The translations under genes were made by a program, and so were the position numbers. Shown here in pieces: positions 1 through 7,706 of a stretch of DNA of 28,674 bases (the first letter of the stretch is position 1; every line of letters starts with the position of its first letter). This stretch comes from an uncultured Gammaproteobacteria bacterium (GTDB lineage: Bacteria > Pseudomonadota > Gammaproteobacteria > Pseudomonadales > Azotimanducaceae_A). Location of the stretch: contig CAJWZG010000008.1 of the NCBI GenBank assembly GCA_913049565.1, positions 1 through 28,674 of the forward strand, read 5' to 3'. The notes beneath the pieces are model-generated. The model ran no database searches. It saw nothing but the letters and a program-made list of their open reading frames with translations, and was not told the origin of the DNA.

Positions 1-10
1 AGATACTGGA

Positions 11-940
11 TTGACATTGATAGGCATTCATGTCGGACATCTTTGGATAACAGAACTCTTGTCTATCGCTGCTCCAACATTTGTAGCCTTCAACATGCAG
101 GCTTATGCTCATCTCTTGCTCAACATCTTTGCAGTTCTATACTGGATCGATGGGTATGACTGGATCAAGGGTCGGGAGTGGGAAAAATTTATTGTTGCCA
201 TACTGCTCGGTGCACAACTTCATGTGTTTCGAGATATTCATTGGTACACCATAGCTCGCCACACGGAGATTCTAACCTCGCTAATCGTAGAGCTTGATTT
301 ACAGAATATTACCTTGGTTTGTCAGGACTGGGGCGGTCCCACTGGACTTGCTCAGGCGGCGACGATGCCTGAGCGTTTCGCCGATCTCGTGATTATGAAT
401 ACGTGGCTACACCATCCTGAATACGAATATTCGCAGGGGATTAGACGCTGGAACGCGGGCTGGCACGAGGGTGGTACCTATGCGCGTGAGACACCGGATA
501 TTGGCTTGTTGTTGGTGCTCAGCTCGGGCTTGATGGACGTTGGATCTTTTATGGCGGCATTCATCGATGGTAAAGACCCTAAACTGAGTGGTGATGCAGC
601 GGATATGTACGCCGGGTTTTCAGCACCGTATCAGGGTCTGCCTGATGCCGGTTTTAATGGATTTAGGCGTTTCCCACTGTCTATTCCCATGGACAACTAC
701 CATAACGGCAATGCTGCGGCACAAACCCTGCACTACCGCACTCTGCTTGACTGGGCATCTTTGGATAAGGGTTGTCACTTCATTTGGGGGTGCACTGATG
801 ATGTATTCACCGAGGCTTGGGGCAGGCAGTGGGCAGAGAAAATGAGCGCGCGGTTTGATGCACTGCTGGATGCGGGGCATTTTCCGCAAAATACTCATGG
901 TCGCCAGTTGGCGAACCTGATTTTAGACGGTAAAAGATAG
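11..940 (+). CDS. Chimeric haloalkane-dehalogenase-like alpha/beta hydrolase
   Basis: From about residue 73 to the end this reads as a haloalkane dehalogenase-type alpha/beta hydrolase: the nucleophile elbow VCQDWGG (Asp followed by Trp, as in the family), a later GCTDDVF acid region, and the catalytic His in AGHFPQ near the C terminus. The expected N-terminal half of the domain, with the HGNPTW oxyanion/halide motif and the GFGRSDKP strand, is absent. Instead the first ~72 residues are hydrophobic and membrane-like, with two or three possible helices, joined in frame near residues 74-76 (around position 230). The frame is open to the left edge, so the TTG at 11 may not be the real start. Without the oxyanion residue, normal dehalogenase activity is doubtful. 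It may be a deletion fusion or a dying gene. The fold is clear; function is uncertain. Confidence 0.6.
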   Translation: MTLIGIHVGHLWITELLSIAAPTFVAFNMQAYAHLLLNIFAVLYWIDGYDWIKGREWEKFIVAILLGAQLHVFRDIHWYTIARHTEILTSLIVELDLQNITLVCQDWGGPTGLAQAATMPERFADLVIMNTWLHHPEYEYSQGIRRWNAGWHEGGTYARETPDIGLLLVLSSGLMDVGSFMAAFIDGKDPKLSGDAADMYAGFSAPYQGLPDAGFNGFRRFPLSIPMDNYHNGNAAAQTLHYRTLLDWASLDKGCHFIWGCTDDVFTEAWGRQWAEKMSARFDALLDAGHFPQNTHGRQLANLILDGKR

Positions 941-1036
941 AAGCAACTCTCGCGCTTCTTAGCGCTGACGGCGACGGGCCGTAGGTTGCGGGTAAGCGCG
1001 GGATTATTAGTTCTGCTTGCTGTGTTGTTTTAGGTA

Positions 1037-1435
1037 TTGGCGGGCTTTTTTGGCCTAACCTTGCTCGATACCTTTTCAATAGCCGAAGACTCGCGCCGAA
1101 TTATTGCAGTGATGACCGACGATCAACGTTGGGCGCATACGTGGATTACAGGCGTATTGGATATTTTGTATCCCTGCGTATACGCGGCATTTTTCCTAGG
1201 TACAGCAATGCGCGTTATACCAGGGCAAATTGGCTGGATCGGAGCGCTTGTTTTGCTGTTAGTGGCCAGTGACTTAGCAGAGGGCGTCGTGCAAATCGCG
1301 GCGTTAACGAGTATCAAAGATTGGCTGGCGCTAAAAGAGCTGCTTACGCCACTCAAGTTTGTTCTTTCTTTGTCGGGCCTTGTGCTGAGCAGCGCCGCAT
1401 GGCTGCTCTTCGCCCTGGGCCGAATACCGGGTTAA
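1037..1435 (+). CDS. Small multi-pass membrane protein, probably N-terminally broken
   Basis: About 132 residues from a TTG start with three to four hydrophobic segments (near residues 1-12, 35-60, 65-85 and 105-130), so an integral membrane protein of unknown function. I do not recognise the family with confidence. No Shine-Dalgarno sequence stands before the TTG. The same reading frame continues upstream through TAG at 1031-1033 into a convincing basic-then-hydrophobic stretch (GRRLRVSAGLLVLLAVLF) back to about 941, just after the stop of the dehalogenase-like ORF. This suggests that the natural N terminus lies at about 941-1030 and was cut by an amber mutation, with the ATG also lost. The gene may therefore be a pseudogene, or it may be translated in shortened form. 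It lies 96 bp after the preceding gene on the same strand. Confidence 0.5.
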   Translation: MAGFFGLTLLDTFSIAEDSRRIIAVMTDDQRWAHTWITGVLDILYPCVYAAFFLGTAMRVIPGQIGWIGALVLLLVASDLAEGVVQIAALTSIKDWLALKELLTPLKFVLSLSGLVLSSAAWLLFALGRIPG

Positions 1436-1443
1436 GAAAGCGC

Positions 1444-2124
1444 CTAGGACGACCACTCGTTGATGTGCATTACCGACTCCACTGTCGGTCGATAGGCAGC
1501 TTTAAAGTCAGTTCCTTTTGTATAGGCAATCGGTATCAAGGCGACCTGAGTAAATTGGTCGTAGGGAATTCCGAGCAAATCGGCGACAGCCTTCTCATGG
1601 GCAAGATGCAGGGTGGTCCAGGCTGTTCCGATACCACGTGCTCTTGCTGCCAGCATGAAACTCCAAGCCGCTGGAATAATAGAGCCCATGGTGCCTGCTT
1701 GGGCGCTGGCGTTTGCACCCTCGGCGTTATCTATACGTCCTGCAATGCAGGGAATCATCAAAACCGGAGCCTTGCCCATATTCTCCGCAAGGTAGTCCGC
1801 CGAGGAGGCGCTGCGCTCCTGGCTGGTGGCCAAGGATGCGTCCGCACTGTCAGAGTGCAGCTTATGAATGGCGAAAGGCATGTTGCGGTAGTGGCTAAAC
1901 GCTTCACCATAGTACTCGCCAATTTTTTCGCGCTTGTCTGAGTCGGTGACAAACACAAATTGCCACCCTTGGGCATTCGAGCCTGAAGGCGCCTGAACCG
2001 CCAGGTCCATGCATTCTTTGATAGCCGACATGGGGACTTCTCGATCAAAGTCTAGGCGCTTTCGCACTGCTCGCGTAGTGCTCAGCATTTCGTCGTTGGT
2101 GAGTCCCAGTTGTGTTTCGGTCAT
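1444..2124 (-). CDS. Nitroreductase family protein (FMN-dependent NAD(P)H oxidoreductase)
   Basis: The 226-residue product has the layout of the nitroreductase fold. An N-terminal TRAVRKRLDF (about residues 15-25) corresponds to the FMN-phosphate-binding 'R..R' motif. It is followed by QAPSGSNAQGWQFVFV, the usual PSG.N.QPW-type segment, and near the C terminus by a GIGTAWTTLHL stretch and a LGIPYDQFTQVALIPIAY strand. Such enzymes reduce nitro, quinone or enone groups in the cytoplasm. The physiological substrate cannot be read from sequence. A much longer open frame extends upstream to 2355, but it would overlap the CAAX-protease gene. The ATG at 2124 is preceded by GGCAGGACT, a reasonable ribosome site, and gives the normal family length. 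It is the last of three minus-strand genes (MaoC-like, CAAX protease, nitroreductase), 65 bp after the protease stop. Confidence 0.85.
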   Translation of the reverse strand: MTETQLGLTNDEMLSTTRAVRKRLDFDREVPMSAIKECMDLAVQAPSGSNAQGWQFVFVTDSDKREKIGEYYGEAFSHYRNMPFAIHKLHSDSADASLATSQERSASSADYLAENMGKAPVLMIPCIAGRIDNAEGANASAQAGTMGSIIPAAWSFMLAARARGIGTAWTTLHLAHEKAVADLLGIPYDQFTQVALIPIAYTKGTDFKAAYRPTVESVMHINEWSS

Positions 2125-2189
2125 AGTCCTGCCCCTGTTTCGTTGCTGCCTATTCATACCCAATCTGAGAGAGGGCGCAAGCAAATGCG

Positions 2190-2795
2190 TCAGTGATTTG
2201 ACCTGTCGCGATAGCCGCCGGGGGGCGTGGGTGTATTCAGGAATGTGAAAAACCAGTGCGCCAAGATGACCAAGGTAAGGTTTCCATGGCTGGCTAGCAG
2301 GTGGGCAAACCCTAATCCTCCGACAAAGGCGAAAAGACAGTTCTGCCAGCGCCATCGTAGGGTCACATAGTGGATGCCGGCGAAGATAGCGTTGCTGAGA
2401 ATGACGGCAGCAGGCAGCATCATGCCGGCGCTAAATGCTTGCGGTAGTAGCAGGCGAAAAGCCAGCTCTTCTACAACGCTGATGTAGAGCAGATATCCAA
2501 GCCACAACATATTTCGACCGTTGAACTTGCTACCTTTTCTTCGCTGGTAATACAAAAAGAACAACGTCAGCAGCATTGCCGCTAGTAAATACCTTAGCGG
2601 ATTCTCAAAAGCGTTGGCGGTGGTTTGCTGTATCTGGATGGCCGCACTTGGCAACAGCAGTAAGGCTGACGCGATCAATCCCATGGTAATGCCATGCCTG
2701 ACAATCACCTGTCGAAATGACCCCACGTGGACGGTTGTAGCCCCGGCAGCGCGCTGCAGACGGCCGCCTTTATAGGGTTGGTTGGGTTCGTCCAC
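2190..2795 (-). CDS. CPBP-family (CAAX protease/Abi) intramembrane metalloprotease
   Basis: This is a polytopic inner-membrane protein of about 201 residues with the three conserved motifs of the CPBP (Abi/CAAX prenyl protease 2-like) family in order: EE.x.xR in VVEELAFR (about residues 107-114), F...H in FAGIHY (about 138-143), and H....N-type LAHWFFTFLN near the C terminus. These supply the glutamates and histidines of the intramembrane active site. Bacterial members process peptides, bacteriocin precursors or unknown membrane substrates; no substrate is evident here. The frame opens at GTG 2795 with no good ribosome site, and a later internal start is possible because the first ~35 residues are hydrophilic. 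It lies 24 bp downstream of the MaoC-like gene on the same strand. Confidence 0.8.
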   Translation of the reverse strand: MDEPNQPYKGGRLQRAAGATTVHVGSFRQVIVRHGITMGLIASALLLLPSAAIQIQQTTANAFENPLRYLLAAMLLTLFFLYYQRRKGSKFNGRNMLWLGYLLYISVVEELAFRLLLPQAFSAGMMLPAAVILSNAIFAGIHYVTLRWRWQNCLFAFVGGLGFAHLLASHGNLTLVILAHWFFTFLNTPTPPGGYRDRSNH

Positions 2796-2819
2796 TAATA
2801 TATCGCTAAATCAAACGAC

Positions 2820-3305
2820 TCAGGCAGCATGCCAGTAGGTTAAATACTCGGCGTAAACGGCAACACCGGATTGACCATCGACCTCGATATCGTGTTGCGT
2901 CTTCAGCAGCATGTCACCGCTTTTTTTGAGTTGGGCATCTAGCAGCGTGATTTGAGATCTCAGCCTGAGGCCATCACCGACCAGCATTGGCTGCAGAATG
3001 CGCACTTTGTCGAGTCCGTAGTTAAGCGGGTCTTTGCCATCCAAGGGCCAAAGCTCGCTGCTTTTGTAAAAGTGGGTAATCAAACTGATGGCATGAAAGC
3101 CATGCAGCAGGGTGTCCCCATAGGGTGTGCTCTTTGCGTATTCAGGGTCGCAGTGCCCTGGAGTTCGCCAGCGAGTAACTTCACCAAAGACATTCACCTG
3201 AACCTGATCGATGAACACCCAAGGGCTGATTCCGATGGTCTCGCCTATACGTCCGGGGGCTGTAGCTAGCAAAAATGGCGCGTTCTCAGTCATGGGTGTA
3301 TGCAT
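2820..3305 (-). CDS. MaoC-like (R)-hydratase/NodN-type hotdog protein
   Basis: A 161-residue single hotdog domain resembling NodN/MaoC enoyl-CoA hydratases: the IDQVQVNVF strand, then HCDPEYA, then the hydratase helix ending LLHGFHAISL. Family members hydrate trans-2-enoyl-CoA esters in the cytoplasm using an Asp and a His about five residues apart. Here the His aligns with H51, but the position of the catalytic Asp (as in TGDHQWIH of typical NodN proteins) is W46 in TRWRTPGH. Activity as a canonical hydratase is therefore doubtful, and a thioesterase or binding role is possible. Start choice is uncertain between ATG 3305 and ATG 3293; neither has a strong ribosome site. It heads a minus-strand group and is divergent from the P450 gene, which suggests shared control of fatty- or alicyclic-acid metabolism. 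Confidence 0.75.
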   Translation of the reverse strand: MHTPMTENAPFLLATAPGRIGETIGISPWVFIDQVQVNVFGEVTRWRTPGHCDPEYAKSTPYGDTLLHGFHAISLITHFYKSSELWPLDGKDPLNYGLDKVRILQPMLVGDGLRLRSQITLLDAQLKKSGDMLLKTQHDIEVDGQSGVAVYAEYLTYWHAA

Positions 3306-3481
3306 TCACGGAAAAGGGAGGTAGCCTAAAGCATGCATCGGGGAGTCGCACCCGCTGGTTGCATTGACACCCTAAAAAGTTCTCGGCAGGCTTTGCGGTT
3401 GTTGGGCATGCCATCATTTTTGGCACTGATCCTTACCCACCATCATTGAAAAGCGTCATCGAAACGCGAAAAGAGCATGTT

Positions 3482-4816
3482 ATGAGTGAACAATCGGTCA
3501 GTTCGAACGAATCTTTGAGCGAATCTGCGCCACCCGCGCGCATGCCATCGGCGGAAGGCTCCAATCAGAAAGGCCCTCTGCCGGCTGCGTCAGACGTGGC
3601 GTTAGGGGATATATTGCCCATCAATGCGCGCTTGTTTAGCGAAAACCGGTGGCACGAGTACTTTGCACGCCTCCGCAAAGAGAGTCCTGTGCATTTCAAC
3701 GAGACCGAGATGGCAGGGCGCTTCTGGTCTTTGACACGGTATGAAGACATAAAGAAAGTTGACGCAGATTGGAAAAATTTCAGTTCGGAAAACGGCATAG
3801 TGTTGGGTTTCCCGGTCGGTGCAGAGCTACCGGAAGGCATGCTTCAGACCCGCACGTTTATCGCGATGGATCCACCGACGCATGATGTGCAGCGCAAGAC
3901 TGTGGCAGGTTCTGTTTCGCCGACAAATCTAGGCAAAATGGAAGCGCTGATTCGCCAACGTACCCGCACGGTTCTTGATGGATTACCAGAGGGTGAAACC
4001 TTTGATTGGGTGCAAACGGTGTCTGTCGAGCTGACTACGATGATGCTGGCGACCTTGTTTGACTTTCCCTTCGAAGACCGCAGCAAGCTCACGCGCTGGT
4101 CGGATATAACCTTCGCCATACCCCAGCCCGGTGGTCTCATCGAAAGCGTTGAGCAGAGGCGTGATGAACTCATGGAGTGTCTGGAGTATTTTCAGCGCCT
4201 GAAGGCCCAACGTTTAGAGAACCCGGGGCCCGACTTGGTCTCGATGATGGCTCACGGCAAGGACACGAAGGACTTATCCCCAATGGAGTATCTGGGCAAC
4301 CTGCTGCTGCTTATCGTGGGTGGAAACGATACGACGCGAAATACGATGTCGGGCAGCGTTTATGCCTTGAACAAGTTTCCTAACGAGTTTTCGAAGCTCG
4401 CTGCAAACCCTGAGCTTATACCTCAGATGGTGGCTGAAGTGATTCGTTGGCAGACGCCGTTAGCCTACATGCGACGCACTGCAAATCATGATATCGAGAT
4501 TGGCGGTAAGCCGATCAAGAAGCATGATCAAGTTTTGATGTGGTATGCGAGTGGGAATCGCGACTCTGCTGTTTTTGAAGACCCCGACAGGTTAAATATT
4601 GAACGACACAATGCGCGCCAGCACTTATCCTTCGGATTTGGCATTCATCGGTGCATGGGCAATCGACTTGCTGAACTTCAGCTACGCATATTGTGGGAAG
4701 AGTTGTTACAACGTTTTAACAAGATAGAGGTGCAGGCTGAACCCGAGCGCACTTTTTCCTCATTTGTAAACGGCTACACCCATCTGCCGGTTCAAGTCAC
4801 ACGGAAATCTAACTAA
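3482..4816 (+). CDS. Cytochrome P450, CYP153-like alkane/terpenoid hydroxylase
   Basis: A soluble bacterial class I P450 of 444 residues. The I-helix oxygen-binding motif is GGNDTTRN (about residues 280-287), the K-helix ExxR is EVIR (319-322), and the heme loop is FGFGIHRCMG with ligand Cys391, followed by NRLAELQLRILWEE. The GGNDTTRN helix, the RWQTPLAYMRRTA segment and the HLSFGFGIHRCMG loop are typical of the CYP153 group, which puts a terminal hydroxyl on alkanes and related chains. That assignment is from remembered family motifs and substrate remains inferred. It needs a ferredoxin and ferredoxin reductase, and neither is in the window. An in-frame TTG exists at 3446, but the ATG at 3482 follows GAAAAGAG at good spacing. 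The N-terminal ~35 residues are rich in Ser, Glu and Pro and probably disordered. Confidence 0.9.
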   Translation: MSEQSVSSNESLSESAPPARMPSAEGSNQKGPLPAASDVALGDILPINARLFSENRWHEYFARLRKESPVHFNETEMAGRFWSLTRYEDIKKVDADWKNFSSENGIVLGFPVGAELPEGMLQTRTFIAMDPPTHDVQRKTVAGSVSPTNLGKMEALIRQRTRTVLDGLPEGETFDWVQTVSVELTTMMLATLFDFPFEDRSKLTRWSDITFAIPQPGGLIESVEQRRDELMECLEYFQRLKAQRLENPGPDLVSMMAHGKDTKDLSPMEYLGNLLLLIVGGNDTTRNTMSGSVYALNKFPNEFSKLAANPELIPQMVAEVIRWQTPLAYMRRTANHDIEIGGKPIKKHDQVLMWYASGNRDSAVFEDPDRLNIERHNARQHLSFGFGIHRCMGNRLAELQLRILWEELLQRFNKIEVQAEPERTFSSFVNGYTHLPVQVTRKSN

Positions 4817-5031
4817 CCAAAAAGTAGGCAAGATAAGTAGTTCAAAAAATTAGCTTAGAGACAGCAGCAACTCGGCAACCAGGGTAATGGGTTCAATAGT
4901 TTGTTGCTGAATTGCTTGGGGTTAACCTTCCATGCGTAAGCCGGTTAGAGATCGTCTTGCAAAAATATATCCCCACCGGTACGTGACACTAAATACCCGA
5001 ATTTGCAGAAAAGTGGTTAGGGGAGTGGTCA
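4817..5031. other. Intergenic stretch without a recognisable gene
   Basis: Between the P450 stop and the TolC-like remnant there is about 215 bp of A+T-rich sequence. I see no ORF, RNA gene or convincing rho-independent terminator. The only structure noted is a weak inverted repeat, CAGCAAC (4865-4871) against GTTGCTG (4903-4909), with a 31-base loop, too open to call a terminator. It may be decayed DNA continuous with the pseudogene that follows. Confidence 0.4.
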
Positions 5032-5481
5032 GTGTTAAGGCCAGTGTTTTGTGTAATCGGTATATTCTTGTCTGCGGTCAGCGCCCAAATCACTCAGGCG
5101 AACGAGATTGAACCAGATGATATTTCCTAGGCGCTGCTTGCGCTGCTCAAATCTACGGGAAACACCCACCCTCTAGTCTCGGCTGGTTAGGCAGGTGTCC
5201 GTGCTGCAGAGCAAAGTGTTAAATCAGCGCGCTGGCAAGATTTCCTCACCCCGACGTGTTCTTGCGCTTTGAGAGGCTATTAATTAATTTGCAGATCGAT
5301 GACCAGACAGCCGAGTTCTAATTGGCGTAAGAAGTCAGTTCAGAGGGGGGGTTATCGACGTTTTCTGGTATTGCGGAGGCTCGAGAGTCTGTTGCAGCTT
5401 GCGGATGCGACGGCAGGGTGTTCGACACTGATGTGGGGATTGTATGTGCTGGCTAACGCGCTGGCGATTCTCAGCCGCTAG
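5032..5481 (+). pseudogene. Decayed TolC-family outer-membrane efflux protein
   Basis: Read from GTG 5032 in one frame, this stretch gives a plausible signal peptide (VFCVIGIFLSAVSAQ), then two segments typical of the first TolC/OEP repeat: NTHPLVSAG and AGVRAAEQSVKSARWQDF. Two TAG stops (5128-5130 and 5185-5187) fall where such proteins would have ordinary residues, plausibly CAG glutamines. After about 5230 a frameshift is needed: the next frame gives LINLQIDDQTAEF, and the original frame again gives GYRRFLVLRRLESLLQLAD, resembling the long helices of the family. The total is about 150 codons against the usual 400 or more, so most of the gene is gone. Family assignment rests on the HPLV...AGVRAAEQSVKSARW pattern and is tentative. 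The end abuts the DUF4396 gene on the other strand. Confidence 0.5.
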
Positions 5482-5939
5482 TGACAGGCTTCGCCTAAGG
5501 CTTTAAGGCGCCAGTAGTTATAAGGCAACGGCGCTAAAAACCCCGCGAGCAGCATCAGTGGAACCACCCCTATGGTTAACATCGCCCCGCCAGTGACCGC
5601 GACATCAACCACGTTCATGGCAGTCTCCATACCGATCATGGAAATCAGTGACATACCTATCGCAGTCTTAAAGGCGAGCTTGAGGGCCATTTGGCGCATC
5701 AGTACGACGGTTTCCAGGGCTATCGAGGTGATCAACCCATTGCAGATGGCTAAAGTCATGATCGCCCACACTGGCCAAGGTATACCCGTGTACTGAAAAT
5801 ACGCAATGGTACCCAGATCGCCGATGCTACAGCCCAGCAAGCACCACAATGTATTTTTCGAGGCTTGTCGCCACGTATGCTTGCAGCGCCAGTGAAAGAC
5901 CACCTCGGCTGGCGATTGGTTGTTCAGTGTCGGTTGCAT
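5478..5939 (-). CDS. DUF4396 integral membrane protein
   Basis: A 153-residue membrane protein matching the pattern of DUF4396 (family known from memory): a hydrophilic N terminus, KNTLWCLLGCSIGDLGTI, a SIALETVVL helix, an IGMETAMNVVD helix with glutamate and asparagine in the membrane, and the C-terminal LAPLPYNYWRLKALGEACH. Four hydrophobic segments are visible. Function of the family is not established; members often sit near metal-efflux genes, but no such partner is visible here. The open frame extends to 6056, but the ATG at 5939 gives the usual family start and avoids overlap with the divergent lipoprotein gene; a GAGG lies somewhat far upstream. The stop codon touches the end of the TolC-like remnant on the other strand. 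Confidence 0.75.
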   Translation of the reverse strand: MQPTLNNQSPAEVVFHWRCKHTWRQASKNTLWCLLGCSIGDLGTIAYFQYTGIPWPVWAIMTLAICNGLITSIALETVVLMRQMALKLAFKTAIGMSLISMIGMETAMNVVDVAVTGGAMLTIGVVPLMLLAGFLAPLPYNYWRLKALGEACH

Positions 5940-6054
5940 GGAGCTATCTAACCTCTGGGGCAGACCTGAGGTCAAGATTTGACTGCGCAAATGAATGCAT
6001 TGTGTATCGGTGGTGATAACATCCAAGCAGCTTACAACTCGAGGATTAATGCTC

Positions 6055-6747
6055 ATGTCGTTACGTCAGTTTACCTTTCGGGTATGGCCACTGGCCGTGC
6101 TGTTGATTCTGTCCGGTTGTGCCTCATTCGCACCAAGTGCCTATGTCAATAGCAGCGCGTTGACTGATATTGATACCAGTCGAGGTTTTTGTGTCTTCGA
6201 ACCCAGCCTTGACGCAAAACGGATCAACGCGAGCAAGATCATTCAGCAAGCCTTCTCTGATGCTGGCTTTGATACGTCATGCAGTGCAAAAAACTATGCT
6301 GTGGAATGGTGGTTTGAATCGAACGACCAGCGCGTGGATTACGCCTTTATGCCAACATTTTGTTCCGGATACGGCTACTGGCGAACATGCTCAAGAGGCC
6401 ACGACGCAACCTTGATTACTTACCAGCGAACTTTTCAGCTAGTCGTGCGAGAAGCACCAACCCAGACCGTTGTCGACGCTGCCGGGCAACCAGCTTCAGT
6501 ACTCACCGCGGCAGTGCCAACCGAAATGGATCAGCAGCCGGTATCGGAGCAGAGCGAACAGACCTTCATTGACCCACGCGAAGGAGCGGTGTGGGTGGCA
6601 CGTTTGGACAGTCGCGGATCAGGCACTGACTATATGCGCCTCATCCCAGATCTTATGCGTCCAGTGATTATGAATCTTGGACAGAATAGAGAGAACGAAC
6701 GGATGCGCTTGGTCGCTCTTAAGGAGAGCGACTCCGCCAGCGAGTAA
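6055..6747 (+). CDS. Putative outer-membrane lipoprotein of unknown function
   Basis: The N terminus is a textbook lipoprotein signal: basic residues, a hydrophobic core LAVLLI, and the lipobox LSGC, with Cys about 20 residues after the start. After processing the protein would be lipid-anchored, probably in the outer membrane facing the periplasm. The mature ~210 residues have FCVFEPSLDAKRI, a YAVEWWFES strand and a CSGYGYWRTCS segment with two cysteines, and resemble the general shape of DUF4136-like lipoproteins, but I do not assign a family. Two ATGs compete (6049 and 6055). The GAGGA at 6041-6045 is better spaced for 6055. The open frame extends back to 5995, without a ribosome site and overlapping the divergent promoter region. 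No partner genes are evident. Confidence 0.75.
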   Translation: MSLRQFTFRVWPLAVLLILSGCASFAPSAYVNSSALTDIDTSRGFCVFEPSLDAKRINASKIIQQAFSDAGFDTSCSAKNYAVEWWFESNDQRVDYAFMPTFCSGYGYWRTCSRGHDATLITYQRTFQLVVREAPTQTVVDAAGQPASVLTAAVPTEMDQQPVSEQSEQTFIDPREGAVWVARLDSRGSGTDYMRLIPDLMRPVIMNLGQNRENERMRLVALKESDSASE

Positions 6748-6757
6748 CAGATTGGCG

Positions 6758-7603
6758 TTAAGCGGCTGGGCGCGCGTTTCCGAGAATGGACACCCGCTCA
6801 CCGTAGCGGCTTTCAGGATAGTAGTCCCACACTGCATGGTGTTGAGTGCAGCGATTGTCCCAAAGCGTTAGCGTGTTTGGCTGCCAAACGACTCGGCACG
6901 TCAGCCGATGCGTCCGATCAATGTGATCGAACAACATGTTTAACAAACTCTTGCTCTCGAACGGGTGCATGCCTTTGATTTGCGAGGTAAAGCCGCTGTT
7001 GACGAATAGAACTTTTTTGCCTGTCTCGGGGTGGGTAATGATCATTGGATGCTCATTGCGCGGATAGGCGTTACCGTCCGGCGGCGCGACTTTGTAGTTC
7101 CCCAAATAAGGTAGTGCGCCATCGTGGACTGCCGTTAAGTCCGCCAATAAATTCTTCATCGTCTCGCTGAGTAAGTCGTAGGCTAAATACATGTTGGCAA
7201 AGAGCGTGTCGCCACCGCCGTGTTCCGGTGTTTCTTTGATGTAAAGGGCAGACGCCATCGGTGGTACTTCATCGCAGGTGACATCAGTATGCCAACCGTT
7301 ACCAGCCGTGTACTTGGAGTCCTTAGTTGTTTTGACACGCAAAATCTCGGGATCTCCTCCGTAGCTGTGCTGCATGGGGTGCACATGTAGCGTGCCAAAG
7401 CGCCTAGCAAATGCCTTATGTTGCTCGGCGTCGAGGTGTTGATCGCGAAACACCAAAACTTTCCAATCAAGCCACGCTTGATAAAGTTCACTGAACTGTT
7501 CGTTCGATAGGTCTCCACCTAAGTCTAATCCGCTGACTTGGGCGCCGATATGCGGCGTTAAGCTGTCAACGGTGATAGACGTGTAGCCTTTGATATCAGT
7601 CAC
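6758..7603 (-). CDS. TauD/TfdA-family Fe(II)/2-oxoglutarate dioxygenase
   Basis: A 281-residue member of the taurine dioxygenase family. The iron ligands are His105 and Asp107 in NGWHTDVT and the distal His near residues 255-256 in TQHHAVWDYYP; the 2-oxoglutarate-binding Arg is in YGERV (about residue 270). All catalytic residues are present, so it should hydroxylate a C-H bond next to a heteroatom or in a lipid-like acid while decarboxylating 2-oxoglutarate. The substrate (taurine, sulfonate, alkyl sulfate or other) cannot be told from sequence. The frame is open to 7672, but the GTG at 7603 follows GGGGAGGA at ideal spacing and starts at the normal family N terminus. It is divergent from the thioesterase-like gene with about 100 bp between them. 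Confidence 0.9.
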   Translation of the reverse strand: MTDIKGYTSITVDSLTPHIGAQVSGLDLGGDLSNEQFSELYQAWLDWKVLVFRDQHLDAEQHKAFARRFGTLHVHPMQHSYGGDPEILRVKTTKDSKYTAGNGWHTDVTCDEVPPMASALYIKETPEHGGGDTLFANMYLAYDLLSETMKNLLADLTAVHDGALPYLGNYKVAPPDGNAYPRNEHPMIITHPETGKKVLFVNSGFTSQIKGMHPFESKSLLNMLFDHIDRTHRLTCRVVWQPNTLTLWDNRCTQHHAVWDYYPESRYGERVSILGNARPAA

Positions 7604-7706
7604 CTTAGTTCCTCCCCAAACACTGAAGATGTTGTAGACCGCGAATGTCTGGGCGTCAAGTTTGTGTGGCATTGCGTATACTGTTTGTTTGGCTTTAGAG
7701 GTAGGG

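Noticed and set aside
1321..1941. 206-codon plus-strand frame over the nitroreductase gene
   Set aside because: It lies antisense to a gene with clear motifs, is rich in Cys, and resembles no protein I know; a shadow frame.
2124..2355. Longer nitroreductase with a 77-residue N-terminal extension
   Set aside because: The extension overlaps the CAAX protease gene, and ATG 2124 has its own ribosome site and the normal family start.
3421..3436. Sigma-54-type promoter (TGGCAC) before the P450 gene
   Set aside because: The -24 half matches, but the -12 GC is not present at the required spacing (TA stands there).
4865..4909. Rho-independent terminator after the P450 gene
   Set aside because: Stem of only seven pairs, a 31-base loop, and no run of T after it.
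941..5200. Recoding of TAG as a sense codon (three or more TAGs inside otherwise good frames)
   Set aside because: Intact genes in the window appear to end in TAG (the dehalogenase-like ORF, DUF4396, VOC), and the interrupted frames also show frameshifts, so decay explains them better than recoding.
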